Below are positions 16,213 through 27,012 of a DNA stretch of 64,000 bases, piece after piece. The DNA lies in the NCBI RefSeq assembly GCF_900111765.1, contig NZ_FOIB01000012.1, positions 62,001 to 126,000 on the forward strand. The letters are read 5' to 3'. The notes below the pieces were generated by a model. That model had not been told where the DNA came from. It searched no databases and was given only the letters and a program-made list of their open reading frames with translations. Source of the stretch: Myxococcus fulvus (GTDB taxonomy: Bacteria; Myxococcota; Myxococcia; Myxococcales; Myxococcaceae). Position 1 is the stretch's first letter. Each line of letters starts with the position of its first letter. The translations under genes and the position numbers were made by a program.

Positions 16213-17109
16213 TCACTCCACCTTCGAGCGCAGGAGGCGGCTCAGGTTGACGTCGAGCTGGCTGGAGATGAGGCGCAGCACGCTGTCGAGCTGCGAGCCG
16301 GTGAGGCGCAGCTTCTCGGTGAGCAGCCGCCGCGTCTCCTGGAGCAGCGACTCCTGCGCGGCCACCACCCAGCGCGCCGCCGTGGAGCGGTGCACGCCGT
16401 ACAGCGCGCCCAGCTGGTCGATGCTCAGCCCGTCCAGGTACTTCATGCGCAGGAAGTTGCGCTGACGCGCCTCCAGCGTGCCGAGCGCGGCGGTGAACGA
16501 CGCGCTGAACTCCGCGCGGTAGGTGTTCTTCAGATAGACGAGCTCCGGGTCGTCCCCGGGCGCGACGAGCAGCGACAGGTCCCCGTCATCCGCTTGAGGA
16601 TGTCCGCCGCGCTGGCGCTGCCAGTCGAGCGCGAGCCACAGCGCCGCGGCGCGCACCCAGCCGCTCAAGGGGCCCGTGCCGGGGTAGGCCGCCAGTCGGG
16701 CGGGGGCATCCTGGCTGCCCACCAGCATGCGCTGGCGCAACAGCTGGCGGACCTCGTCGAGCCCCGAGGGCGGCAGCTTCAGCCGCGCCACGGCGGCGTT
16801 CACCTCGGGCATGAAGCTCGCCTCGAAGGCGCTCAACGCGGAGGGGAGCTGGTCCGCCGCCGCGCGCGCCAGGTAGACGTCCGGGAGGTGGAACTTCTCC
16901 ACGTCCTCGGAGGGGGCCTGCGCGGGGAGCAGCCGCGCCAGGTGGACGACGAAGCGCGCGCCGTCCAGCGCCACCCCGGGCCACGGCTCGCGCGCTGTAC
17001 CCAACGCGCGCGCGAGCAACGCCTGAAGCGGGGGCAGCGACTCCGGCGCGCAGGGGACACCTCGCGCCGCGATGAAGGCCTGGGCCAGGGAAACGTCCGG
17101 GGAGGACAC
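16213..17109 (-). CDS. Atypical sigma-70-family factor (TIGR03001/gmx1-like)
   Basis: About 298 residues. The C-terminal half has a region 4 helix-turn-helix: TLEARQRNFLRMKYLDGLS and IDQLGALYGVHRSTAARWV. Region 2 is strongly diverged (GWVRAAALWLALDWQRQR), and the N-terminal 130 residues are unlike ordinary ECF sigma factors. This matches the atypical sigma group shared by Myxococcus and Gemmata as I recall it. Two GTG starts are possible, 17127 and 17109; the GGGAGG at 17131-17136 sits badly for both. Coupled to the phosphatase gene downstream. Target promoters are unknown. Confidence 0.72.
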   Translation of the reverse strand: MSSPDVSLAQAFIAARGVPCAPESLPPLQALLARALGTAREPWPGVALDGARFVVHLARLLPAQAPSEDVEKFHLPDVYLARAAADQLPSALSAFEASFMPEVNAAVARLKLPPSGLDEVRQLLRQRMLVGSQDAPARLAAYPGTGPLSGWVRAAALWLALDWQRQRGGHPQADDGDLSLLVAPGDDPELVYLKNTYRAEFSASFTAALGTLEARQRNFLRMKYLDGLSIDQLGALYGVHRSTAARWVVAAQESLLQETRRLLTEKLRLTGSQLDSVLRLISSQLDVNLSRLLRSKVE

Positions 17110-17329
17110 GCCGTGGGACGATAGCACCCCCCTCCCGTAATCCAGATTCGACCATTTCCGAAGTGAACGCTTGTTTGCCCCGTCTCGTGGCGGGAGTGGG
17201 ACGCCTGGATGCCTTGTGTGACAAGGGGCTCGCCTGTCCCGGAAACGGGCGCGCGCGGCCCCTGGACCGCGTGCTCCATGGCCCGGCCATTGCTGGTATG
17301 GGGCGGGAGTCGACGTCGCGGAGGTACAC

Positions 17330-18535
17330 GTGGAGTCCATTGGTGGCGGGCCTGGGGACGCGGCTCATACCTCGTGGTTGGAGCTGAGCGCGGGTGCGCT
17401 GAGGCACAACGTGGAGGTGTTCCGGGCGCTGGAGGGGGGCAAGGGGCCCTCGGGGGCACTGGGGGTGGTGCTCAAGGGCAACGCCTACGGGCACGGGCTG
17501 TCGCAGGTGCTGCCGGTGGTCCACGGGCTGGTGGACATCCTCTATTTCATCGCGCCGCAGGACGCGCTGCGGGTGCGGGAGCACGAGCGGGCCCAGGGCC
17601 TCGCTCCCCGGCAGGTGGTGGTGCTGGGGGCGGTGGCGCCCCAGGAGGCGGTGGTGCTGGCGCGGGAGGGCGTGGAGGTGGTGGTGGCCGACCGTGGCTG
17701 GGAGGCCGCGGTGCCGGTGCTGCGCGCGGCGGGGCTGGCTCGGCCGCTGCGGGTGCACGTCCACATCGACACGGGCCTGGGGCGCGAGGGCTTCACGTTG
17801 GAGCAGCTGCCCGGCGAGACGCGCTTCCTCATGGACGCGCGCGACGTGCTGGAGGTGGTGGGCGGGTTGAGCCACTTCGCCAACACGGAGGACGTGACGG
17901 AGCAGGGGTACGCGCTGGCGCAGGTGGACGCGTTCGAGACGGGGCTGGGGTTGCTGTCGGCGCAGCTGGGGACCGGGCGGGTGTTGCAGCGCCACATCGC
18001 CGCGAGCGCCGCGACGTTGGTGTTGCCCCGGGCGCGCTATGAGGCGCGGCGGGTGGGGATTTCGTTGTACGGGCTGTGGCCGTCGGCGGAGACGCGGCTG
18101 TCGGCGCGGCTGGTGCTGGGGGAGGTGCCGTCGCTGCGGCCGGTGTTGTCGTGGCGGTGCGCAAGCCAGGTGGTGAAGTGGCTGCCGGCGAATGCGTACG
18201 TGGGCTATGGCTGCACGTACCGGACGTCGGAGCCCACGCGCATCGCGGTATTGCCGGTGGGGTACTACGACGGCTACCCGAGGCTGGCGTCGGGCAAGGC
18301 GCACGTGCTGGTGAACGGGCGGCGGTGCGCGGTGCTGGGCCGCGTGATGATGAACCACCTCATCGTGGATGTGACGCGGGCGACGCCGGATGAGCGCCCC
18401 GTGACGGCGACGCTGATGGGCCGCGACGGCGAGGAGTCCATCACCGCCGAGGCGCTCGCGGGCTGGGCGCAGACCATCCACTACGAAGTGGTCACGCGCC
18501 TGGGCGCGCACCTGCGGCGCGTGGTGGTGGAGTAG
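17330..18535 (+). CDS. alr: Alanine racemase
   Basis: PLP enzyme interconverting L- and D-alanine for peptidoglycan. In 401 residues the PLP lysine is Lys49 (VLKGNAYGHG) and the second catalytic base Tyr293 (VGYGCTYRT). DTGLGREGF and RRVGISLYG are also present. The usual VSMDQ-type stretch is here VMMNH, with Asn-His in place of Asp-Gln, so a specialised or broad-specificity racemase is possible. GTG 17330 is preceded by GGAGG at good spacing. The gene converges with the acyltransferase gene with only a 6-base gap. Confidence 0.88.
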   Translation: MESIGGGPGDAAHTSWLELSAGALRHNVEVFRALEGGKGPSGALGVVLKGNAYGHGLSQVLPVVHGLVDILYFIAPQDALRVREHERAQGLAPRQVVVLGAVAPQEAVVLAREGVEVVVADRGWEAAVPVLRAAGLARPLRVHVHIDTGLGREGFTLEQLPGETRFLMDARDVLEVVGGLSHFANTEDVTEQGYALAQVDAFETGLGLLSAQLGTGRVLQRHIAASAATLVLPRARYEARRVGISLYGLWPSAETRLSARLVLGEVPSLRPVLSWRCASQVVKWLPANAYVGYGCTYRTSEPTRIAVLPVGYYDGYPRLASGKAHVLVNGRRCAVLGRVMMNHLIVDVTRATPDERPVTATLMGRDGEESITAEALAGWAQTIHYEVVTRLGAHLRRVVVE

Positions 18536-18541
18536 GGCGCC

Positions 18542-19429
18542 TCAGCTCTTCGCGTCCGTCGACGCGGGCGGCTGCACCTTCCAGCGGCGGTGCAGCCACA
18601 TCCACTGGTCGGGGTACTTGCGGATGCAGCGCTCCAGCGCCGCGGTGATGCGCGCGGTGTGCTCCGTCACCGGGTCCGCGCACTCACCGGGCGCGGGCTG
18701 GGGGATGGGGCCCTCCACCTCCAGCCGGAAGCGCGCGCCCTTGCCGCCGCGCACGCCCATCACCACGTACACCGGCGCGCCCGTGCGCTGCGCCGCCACC
18801 GCGCACGCGGGCGTGGTGGACGCGAGCCGCCCGAAGAACGGCACGAACACCGCCGCCTTCGCCGGCAGCGCCTGGTCCAGCAGCATGTAGGGCGACTCGC
18901 CGCGGTCCACCGCCTCCGAAATCTCCTGGATGGCGCCGCGCGGATAGATGAGCCCCGCGCCGCAGCCCAGCCGGTTCTCCGCGATGCGTGTGTTGAGCGC
19001 GCCCTTGAGCGGACGCACCAGCGCGTCGATGCCCACGCCCCAGCGAATCATCATGTCGCCGAGCAGCTCCCAGTTGCCGAAGTGCGCCGTCACCAGCAGC
19101 ACCCCCTTGCCCGTGGCCACCCGGGCCCGCAGCGCGTCCCAGGCCTCCTGGCCCACGACCCCCTGCTCTCCCCAGTCGGCGGGCAGCCGGTCCCCGCCGG
19201 GAATCGACTCCAACACCACGCGCGACATGTTGATGTACGCGCCCCGCGCGATGTCGCGCCGCTCCGCGTCGCTCTTCTCCGGCAGCCCGCGCGCCAGGTT
19301 GTCCATCACCACGCGGCGACGGATGCCCAGCGTGTACGCCAGATTGCCCACGAAGCGGGCGAGCGCGTCGCGCGACTCGGGCGACAGCCAGGTGATGAAG
19401 GCGAAGACGGGCCGCGTCAGGAGCTTCAT
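18542..19429 (-). CDS. Lipid A-type lauroyl/lysophospholipid acyltransferase
   Basis: A 295-residue inner-membrane enzyme of the LpxL/HtrB family, which transfers a fatty acyl chain to lipid A precursors or related lipids. The catalytic HX4E motif is His116-Glu121 in TAHFGNWELLG. DQ and PFFG motifs follow near 205-215, and the tail YPDQWMWLHRRWK is typical. The start is uncertain: ATG 19429 (MKLLTRPVFAF, usual start for the family) is used, ATG 19480 would add 17 residues, and neither has a clear ribosome site. Divergent from the aminopeptidase gene. Confidence 0.85.
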   Translation of the reverse strand: MKLLTRPVFAFITWLSPESRDALARFVGNLAYTLGIRRRVVMDNLARGLPEKSDAERRDIARGAYINMSRVVLESIPGGDRLPADWGEQGVVGQEAWDALRARVATGKGVLLVTAHFGNWELLGDMMIRWGVGIDALVRPLKGALNTRIAENRLGCGAGLIYPRGAIQEISEAVDRGESPYMLLDQALPAKAAVFVPFFGRLASTTPACAVAAQRTGAPVYVVMGVRGGKGARFRLEVEGPIPQPAPGECADPVTEHTARITAALERCIRKYPDQWMWLHRRWKVQPPASTDAKS

Positions 19430-19629
19430 CAGCGCGCCGGGCGGCGTGCCGACGATGCGGCGCAGGTGCTCCGCGGGCATCTTCGGGGCGTTCGTTACCG
19501 GGACGACATGGTCGGAAATGGGAGCGGAGGCGGACACGCGGGCACTCCACCCCGAAGTGAAGTTTCCGGCAAGGACACACTCGCGCTCGGCGCTACCCTG
19601 GCTGCTCGGCATAAGACACACTGCGCGCC

Positions 19630-22380
<2,751 letters not shown>

Positions 22381-22395
22381 AGCGGGGGGCATGGA

Positions 22396-22424
22396 GCCCG
22401 GAGGGCCTTCGCGGCTCTCCGGGC
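22396..22424. terminator. Bidirectional terminator-like hairpin
   Basis: Arms 22396-22407 (GCCCGGAGGGCC) and 22413-22424 (GGCTCTCCGGGC) form a 12-bp stem with one G-T pair and a TTCGC loop. It sits between two converging genes. No T run on either side. Confidence 0.5.
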
Positions 22425-22434
22425 GGGCCGTGGG

Positions 22435-23187
22435 TTACTTCCGGCCGCGCGACATGAACGCCATGAAGGCCTCCTGGGCCTCCGTGGAGCCCAGGCGCTC
22501 GATGAACTTCGCGCCCTCGCGCGCGAGCGTGGCGTGGGTCTGCTCGCGCAGCGGGCCGCGAATCAGCTCCTTCGTGACGCGCACGGCCTCGGCGGGGCGG
22601 GAGGCCAGGGTGCGGGCGCGCTCGGTGGCGACCTCGTGGAGGCTCGCGTCGGGGACGACCTTGTTGACGATGCCGGCGCGCAGGGCGGTGGCCGCGTCGA
22701 AGGGCTCGCCGAACAGGAGCAGCTCGCTGGCCAGGGCGTAGCCAGCCATGCGCGGCAGGAGCAGGCTGCTGGCGCCCTCGGCGCACAGACCCAGCTGCAC
22801 GAAGGGCATGTGGAAGCGGGCGCGCTCGGTGGCGATGACGTAGTCACAGTGCAGCAGCATGGTGGTGCCGATGCCCACCGCCGGGCCGTCCACCGCCGCG
22901 AGCACGGGCTTGGGCGCGTCCACCAGCGCCTTGAGGAAGAGGAACACGGCGCTGTCCTCGCCCGCGGGCGGGTGCTCCATGAAGTCGCCGATGTCGTTGC
23001 CCGCGGTGAAGACGGTGCCGGCGCCGATGAGCAGCACCGCGCGGACCTCGTCGTCCGTCGCCGCCTGCTGGAGCGCGGCGGTGGCCGCCTCGTACATCGC
23101 ATGCGTGAAGGCGTTCTTCTTCTCGGGTCGGTTGAAGGTGAGGGTGAGGACCCCCGCTTCCCGCTTCGTCAGCAACGTGTCGGACAT
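22435..23187 (-). CDS. Enoyl-CoA hydratase/isomerase (crotonase) family protein
   Basis: A 250-residue crotonase. FNRPEKKNAFTHAMY and the oxyanion-hole stretches AGNDIGDF and DGPAVGIGTTMLLHCDYV are clear. In the second active-site segment, LGLCAEGASSLLLP keeps one glutamate but the first hydratase glutamate (usually GAGRAFCAGAD.. E) is not obvious, which favours an isomerase or another acyl-CoA reaction over hydration. ATG 23187 begins MSDTLLTKREAGVLTLT. Single gene between converging and co-directional neighbours. Confidence 0.9.
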   Translation of the reverse strand: MSDTLLTKREAGVLTLTFNRPEKKNAFTHAMYEAATAALQQAATDDEVRAVLLIGAGTVFTAGNDIGDFMEHPPAGEDSAVFLFLKALVDAPKPVLAAVDGPAVGIGTTMLLHCDYVIATERARFHMPFVQLGLCAEGASSLLLPRMAGYALASELLLFGEPFDAATALRAGIVNKVVPDASLHEVATERARTLASRPAEAVRVTKELIRGPLREQTHATLAREGAKFIERLGSTEAQEAFMAFMSRGRK

Positions 23188-23277
23188 GGCGCCGGAGCCT
23201 AGACCGACTCGCGCCGGGGCGCGGGCGGAACTTGTGGCCCCTCCCCGCGTGTGCTCCGTCTCCCTACGCGAAGCGGC

Positions 23278-24174
23278 TCAGGGCCGCAGCGCGCGGGCCA
23301 CCAGCGGGGCGAGCGTCACCACCTTGTGCTCGATGGGCAACCCCGAGCGCGGCTCCACGCTGTCGGTGGAGACCAGCTGCCCCAGGGGCAGCGTGCGCAG
23401 GCGCTCCACCGCCGGGCCCACGAGCAGCGCGTGCGTCGTCACCACCGTGAAGTCGTCCGCGCAGCCCGCGTCGCGCAGCGTGCCCGCGGCCGCCACCAGC
23501 GTGCCGCCGGTGGACACCATGTCGTCGACCAGGATGGGGCGCTTGCCCCGCACCTCGCCCATCAGCCCGCTGGCGTGCACCTGGTCCCCGCTCAGCCGCA
23601 CCTTGTGAATCACCGCCCAGGGACGCCCGAGCAGCCGCGCCAGCGCCTCCGCGCGCTTCACCGCGCCCAGGTCCGGGGCCACCACCACGGACGTGTCGCT
23701 CACCTTGGGCAAGAGCGCGTCCGCGAGCAGCGGCAGCGCGGTGAGGTGCTCCAGCGGCGAGTCGAAGCAACCCTCCAGCGCGGGGCTGTGCAGGTCCACC
23801 ACCAGCACCCGCGCGAAGCGGCCCTGGGACAGCATGTCCGCCACCAGCCGGCCACCCAGGGGCTCGCCGGGCCGGGCGCGCCGGTCCTGCCGCGCGTAGC
23901 CCAGGTAGGGCACCACCGCCTCCAGCCGCGCCGCGCCGGCCCGCCAGCACGCGTCCGCCATCAAGAGCAGCTCCAGCAGGTGCTCTCCGGCCGGCGGCGT
24001 CAGCGACTGCACCAGCACCACCGTGCGGCCCCGCACCGAGGCGGGCACCTCCAGGTGCATCTCTCCATCCGGGAAGCGCTCGAAGTGACAGTCGGCCAGG
24101 GGCACGCCCAGGGCCAGGGCGAGCTCCCGTCCGAGGTGCGGACTGGCGGTGCCGGTGAGGAGGATGGGGTCCAT
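23278..24174 (-). CDS. Ribose-phosphate pyrophosphokinase-like protein
   Basis: A 298-residue PRPP-synthetase homologue. It keeps FPDGEMHLEV, the ATP-binding VPYLGYARQDRRARPGEPLG and the PRPP loop ILVDDMVSTGGT. It is somewhat shorter than housekeeping Prs (about 315). It might make PRPP from ribose 5-phosphate and ATP, but the genome's main Prs is probably elsewhere. ATG 24174 begins MDPILLTGTASPHLG. It lies head to head with a phosphoribosyltransferase gene across 144 bases. Confidence 0.86.
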   Translation of the reverse strand: MDPILLTGTASPHLGRELALALGVPLADCHFERFPDGEMHLEVPASVRGRTVVLVQSLTPPAGEHLLELLLMADACWRAGAARLEAVVPYLGYARQDRRARPGEPLGGRLVADMLSQGRFARVLVVDLHSPALEGCFDSPLEHLTALPLLADALLPKVSDTSVVVAPDLGAVKRAEALARLLGRPWAVIHKVRLSGDQVHASGLMGEVRGKRPILVDDMVSTGGTLVAAAGTLRDAGCADDFTVVTTHALLVGPAVERLRTLPLGQLVSTDSVEPRSGLPIEHKVVTLAPLVARALRP

Positions 24175-24318
24175 GGGCCGCACCCTAGCGCGCCCGGTGC
24201 CCGGAGCGTGGGCGCCCGCCGTCCGCCCCGGGCCCATGCCTCCAGGCGGGCCGTGGGTCGCCCCTCCGGCGCAAGCGGACCCCGCCGTGCTTTTCCTTGG
24301 GGACAAGGAGGATGACGA

Positions 24319-25005
24319 ATGCGCTTTCGCGACAGGGCCGATGCCGGACGCAGGCTGGCGGCCACGCTCTTGCCCTACCGGGGCTCGAACGTGCGCGTGT
24401 TGGGGCTGGCCCGGGGCGGCGTGCGGGTGGCGTACGAGGTGGCCCGCGCGTTGGAGGTCCCCCTGGACATCTGGGTCTCGCGGCGGCTGAGCATCCCCGG
24501 CCGCGTGATGACCCTGGGCGCGGTCTCCGAGAACGGCGCCCGGTTCCTGCTCTCGGATTCCCTGCGCCTTCTGCCCATGCCCCGCGCGGAGGTCGACGCC
24601 CTGGTGTCCGACGAGGCGGCCGAGGTCGAGGCGCAGGTGCAGCGCCTGCGCGGGCGGGTCCGGCCGGAGCTGGGCGGCTGCACGGTGATTCTGGTGGATG
24701 ACGGCGTGCTGACGGGCGCCACGGCCGCCGCCGCGCTCGTCGCCTTGCGCGAGCTGCACCCGGCCCGCCTGGTGATGGCCACGCCCGTGGCGTCGCCGCG
24801 AGGGCTGGAGGTGGTGCGCGCGGAGGCGGACCAGGTGTCGTGCGTGGAGACGGAGCCGGGCCTGCGCACCGTGGCCGAGGCCTACGACGACTTCCGCGCG
24901 TTCCCGGACGTGGAGCTGCAGAGCCTGGTGGAGCGCTCGCGCCAGCCGCCGTGGCGCTCGCGCTCGGTGCTGGAGTCCGCGGACCCGGGCGGCTCCTGGA
25001 TGTGA
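24319..25005 (+). CDS. Phosphoribosyltransferase-domain protein
   Basis: A 228-residue type I phosphoribosyltransferase fold: FRDRADAGRRLAATL, LGLARGGVRVAYEVA, and the PRPP loop VILVDDGVLTGATAAAA (near 120-136). The base or acceptor is unknown; close relatives in actinobacteria and proteobacteria are stress-linked and often fused to, or next to, a small alpha/beta hydrolase. ATG 24319 has GGAGG 8-12 bases upstream. It is followed 61 bases later by such a hydrolase, so the two are probably one operon. Confidence 0.85.
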   Translation: MRFRDRADAGRRLAATLLPYRGSNVRVLGLARGGVRVAYEVARALEVPLDIWVSRRLSIPGRVMTLGAVSENGARFLLSDSLRLLPMPRAEVDALVSDEAAEVEAQVQRLRGRVRPELGGCTVILVDDGVLTGATAAAALVALRELHPARLVMATPVASPRGLEVVRAEADQVSCVETEPGLRTVAEAYDDFRAFPDVELQSLVERSRQPPWRSRSVLESADPGGSWM

Positions 25006-25066
25006 GCCGTGAGTCGTGAGCCGTGACGCGTTCCCCAGTCCCCCGCAATCCAAGAGGTCCGCCGCG

Positions 25067-25759
25067 ATGACGACCGAGGTCAGCCTGGACGTGGACGTTC
25101 GCGAGGTGAAGGTCCGCTCCGGCCACGCGGAGCTGGGAGGCAGCCTGTGCGTCCCTCCCGGCGCGCGCGGGCTGGTGGTCTTCGCGCACGGCAGCGGCAG
25201 CAGCCGCTTCAGTCCGCGCAACATCGCCGTCGCGCGCGGCCTGCGTGAGGCGGGCCTGGGCACGCTGCTGTTCGATTTGCTCGCCGAGGACGAGGAGGCG
25301 ATGGACCTGGGCACCGGCGAGCTGCGCTTCGACATCCCGTTCCTCGCGCGGCGGCTCATCGCGGTGACGCGCTGGGCACGCACGCAGCCGGAGCTCACCG
25401 GGCTGGGCCTGGGCTACTTCGGCGCCAGCACGGGCGCGGCGGCGGCGCTGCTGGCCGCGGCGCTGCACCCCGGCTACGTGCAGGCGGTGGTGTCGCGCGG
25501 GGGCAGGCCCGAGCTGGCCGGGCCCGCGCTCGGGCGGGTGCGCGCGCCCACGCTCCTGCTGGTGGGGGGCCAGGACGTGGACGTGCTCGAGCTGAACCAG
25601 GAGGCGTTCGACGAGCTCTTCTGCGCCAAGTCCCTGGTCGTCATCCCCGGCGCCACGCACCTGTTCGAGGAGCCCGGCGCGCTGGGGGCCGTGGCGCGCC
25701 GCGCGGCGGACTGGTTCTCCCGCCACCTGGAGTCCCCCGAGTTCGCCGCGCGCGAGTGA
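25067..25759 (+). CDS. Alpha/beta hydrolase (dienelactone-hydrolase-like)
   Basis: A 230-residue cytoplasmic hydrolase. The nucleophile elbow is YFGASTGAAAA (G-A-S-T-G), the acid is in LLLVGGQDVDVLE and the histidine in PGATHLFEEPG. The oxyanion strand is VVFAHGSGSSRFS. This is the partner usually found with, or fused to, a phosphoribosyltransferase, as in the Rv0571c-type mycobacterial protein. ATG 25067 follows AGAGGT. Substrate unknown. Confidence 0.85.
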   Translation: MTTEVSLDVDVREVKVRSGHAELGGSLCVPPGARGLVVFAHGSGSSRFSPRNIAVARGLREAGLGTLLFDLLAEDEEAMDLGTGELRFDIPFLARRLIAVTRWARTQPELTGLGLGYFGASTGAAAALLAAALHPGYVQAVVSRGGRPELAGPALGRVRAPTLLLVGGQDVDVLELNQEAFDELFCAKSLVVIPGATHLFEEPGALGAVARRAADWFSRHLESPEFAARE

Positions 25760-25880
25760 GGACGTCCAGGGGACTCGCGGTGCGGAGGCGCGCGGACCGG
25801 CCGTGGACCGCCCCAGGGCTCGCGCGGGAGCAAAAGCTTTGGCGCACCGCCCGGACGCGCGGGCTGCTATAGGCAGGTGC

Positions 25881-26432
25881 ATGCCCTCGCGTGAACCACG
25901 CTTCGTCTGGTTGGACCTGGAGATGACCGGGTTGGACCCCGAGTCCTGCGCCATCATCGAGATTGGCGTCATCATCACCGGCCCCGACCTGCGCCCGCTC
26001 GCGGAAATCGAGCGGGTCATCTGGCAGCCGGAGGAGGTGCTCCTGCGCATGGAGCCCGTCGTGCGGGAGATGCACACGCGCAACGGTCTCCTGGAGAAGG
26101 TGCGCGCCTCCAGCACGTCGCTGCGCGTGGCGGAGCGCGAGGTGACGGCGCTGGTGGCCGAGCACTGCCCGCTGGGCGAGGGCGTGCTGGCCGGCAACTC
26201 CATCCACACCGACCGCCGCTTCCTGTTCCAGTACATGCCGCTGCTCGAGCGCTACCTGCACTACCGCATGGTGGACGTGACGAGCCTCAAGGTCCTCACG
26301 CGCGCCTGGTACCCGAACCTCGTCGAGCCGCGCAAGCCGCCCTCCGGGCACACCGCGCTCGCGGATCTGCGCTCCAGCATCAACGAGCTCCAGTACTACC
26401 GGGACACGCTCTTCCGCGCGACGCCGGGCTGA
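25881..26432 (+). CDS. orn: Oligoribonuclease
   Basis: A 183-residue 3'-5' exoribonuclease that finishes RNA decay by cutting oligoribonucleotides of two to five bases, including pGpG from cyclic di-GMP breakdown. The DEDDh set is visible: FVWLDLEMTGLD (Asp12, Glu14), GNSIHTDRRFL, and HTALADLRSSI. ATG 25881 is preceded by GGCAGG. Length equals E. coli Orn. It converges with the receiver gene across 21 bases. Confidence 0.95.
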   Translation: MPSREPRFVWLDLEMTGLDPESCAIIEIGVIITGPDLRPLAEIERVIWQPEEVLLRMEPVVREMHTRNGLLEKVRASSTSLRVAEREVTALVAEHCPLGEGVLAGNSIHTDRRFLFQYMPLLERYLHYRMVDVTSLKVLTRAWYPNLVEPRKPPSGHTALADLRSSINELQYYRDTLFRATPG

Positions 26433-26453
26433 ACGGCGTCCGGCTCGAGGGCC

Positions 26454-26849
26454 TCAGCCCTGGGGGCTCTCGTCGCTCCCGGGCACGGGCCCGTTGGGGC
26501 CGCCCAAGAGCTCGCTGATGGTGTCCAGCAGCAGGTCCAGCTCGAAGGGCTTGGCCAGGAACCTCGCGCTGGAGCGCCGCTCCTCGTCGGAGATGCGCCC
26601 GGCGCTCATGACGACGACGGGGATGGGCTTCAGGGCGGGGTCGTCGCGCATGCGGCGCAGCATCTCCCGCCCGTCCATCACCGGCATCATCAGGTCCAGC
26701 AGCACCAGGTCCGGCTTGATGTCCGCCATCCGCTGGAGCCCCTCCGCGCCGTTGAAGGCGGTGAGGATGCCGTAGCCCTCCACGGAGAGGATGTCCTGGA
26801 GCGCCTCGACGATGGCCAGCTCGTCATCGACGATGAGCAGCCGCTTCAT
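26454..26849 (-). CDS. Single-domain response regulator (receiver)
   Basis: A 131-residue CheY-like receiver with no output domain. The acidic pocket is VDDE near 8-11, the phosphorylated aspartate is in VLLDLMMPVMDG (about 52), Ser/Ala follows at VVMSAG and the lysine in FLAKPF (about 101). The C-terminal tail is Gly/Pro-rich. Such proteins act through protein contacts in chemotaxis or phosphorelay networks. No kinase gene is adjacent. Confidence 0.9.
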   Translation of the reverse strand: MKRLLIVDDELAIVEALQDILSVEGYGILTAFNGAEGLQRMADIKPDLVLLDLMMPVMDGREMLRRMRDDPALKPIPVVVMSAGRISDEERRSSARFLAKPFELDLLLDTISELLGGPNGPVPGSDESPQG

Positions 26850-27012
26850 CGAAGCCCTCCCTCCCTTCGCCAGGCGCCCTCGGCGCGCTCATGGGCCGCG
26901 TCTCGCCAGGCGTCATGCCACCCTCGCGCCCCTGGGCGCAAAGCTAGGGGAAAGTCCGGCGCAAGCCACGCATTTGCGTGAGGTGTGTTCGGAATATTGC
27001 GCTCGAGGTGGC

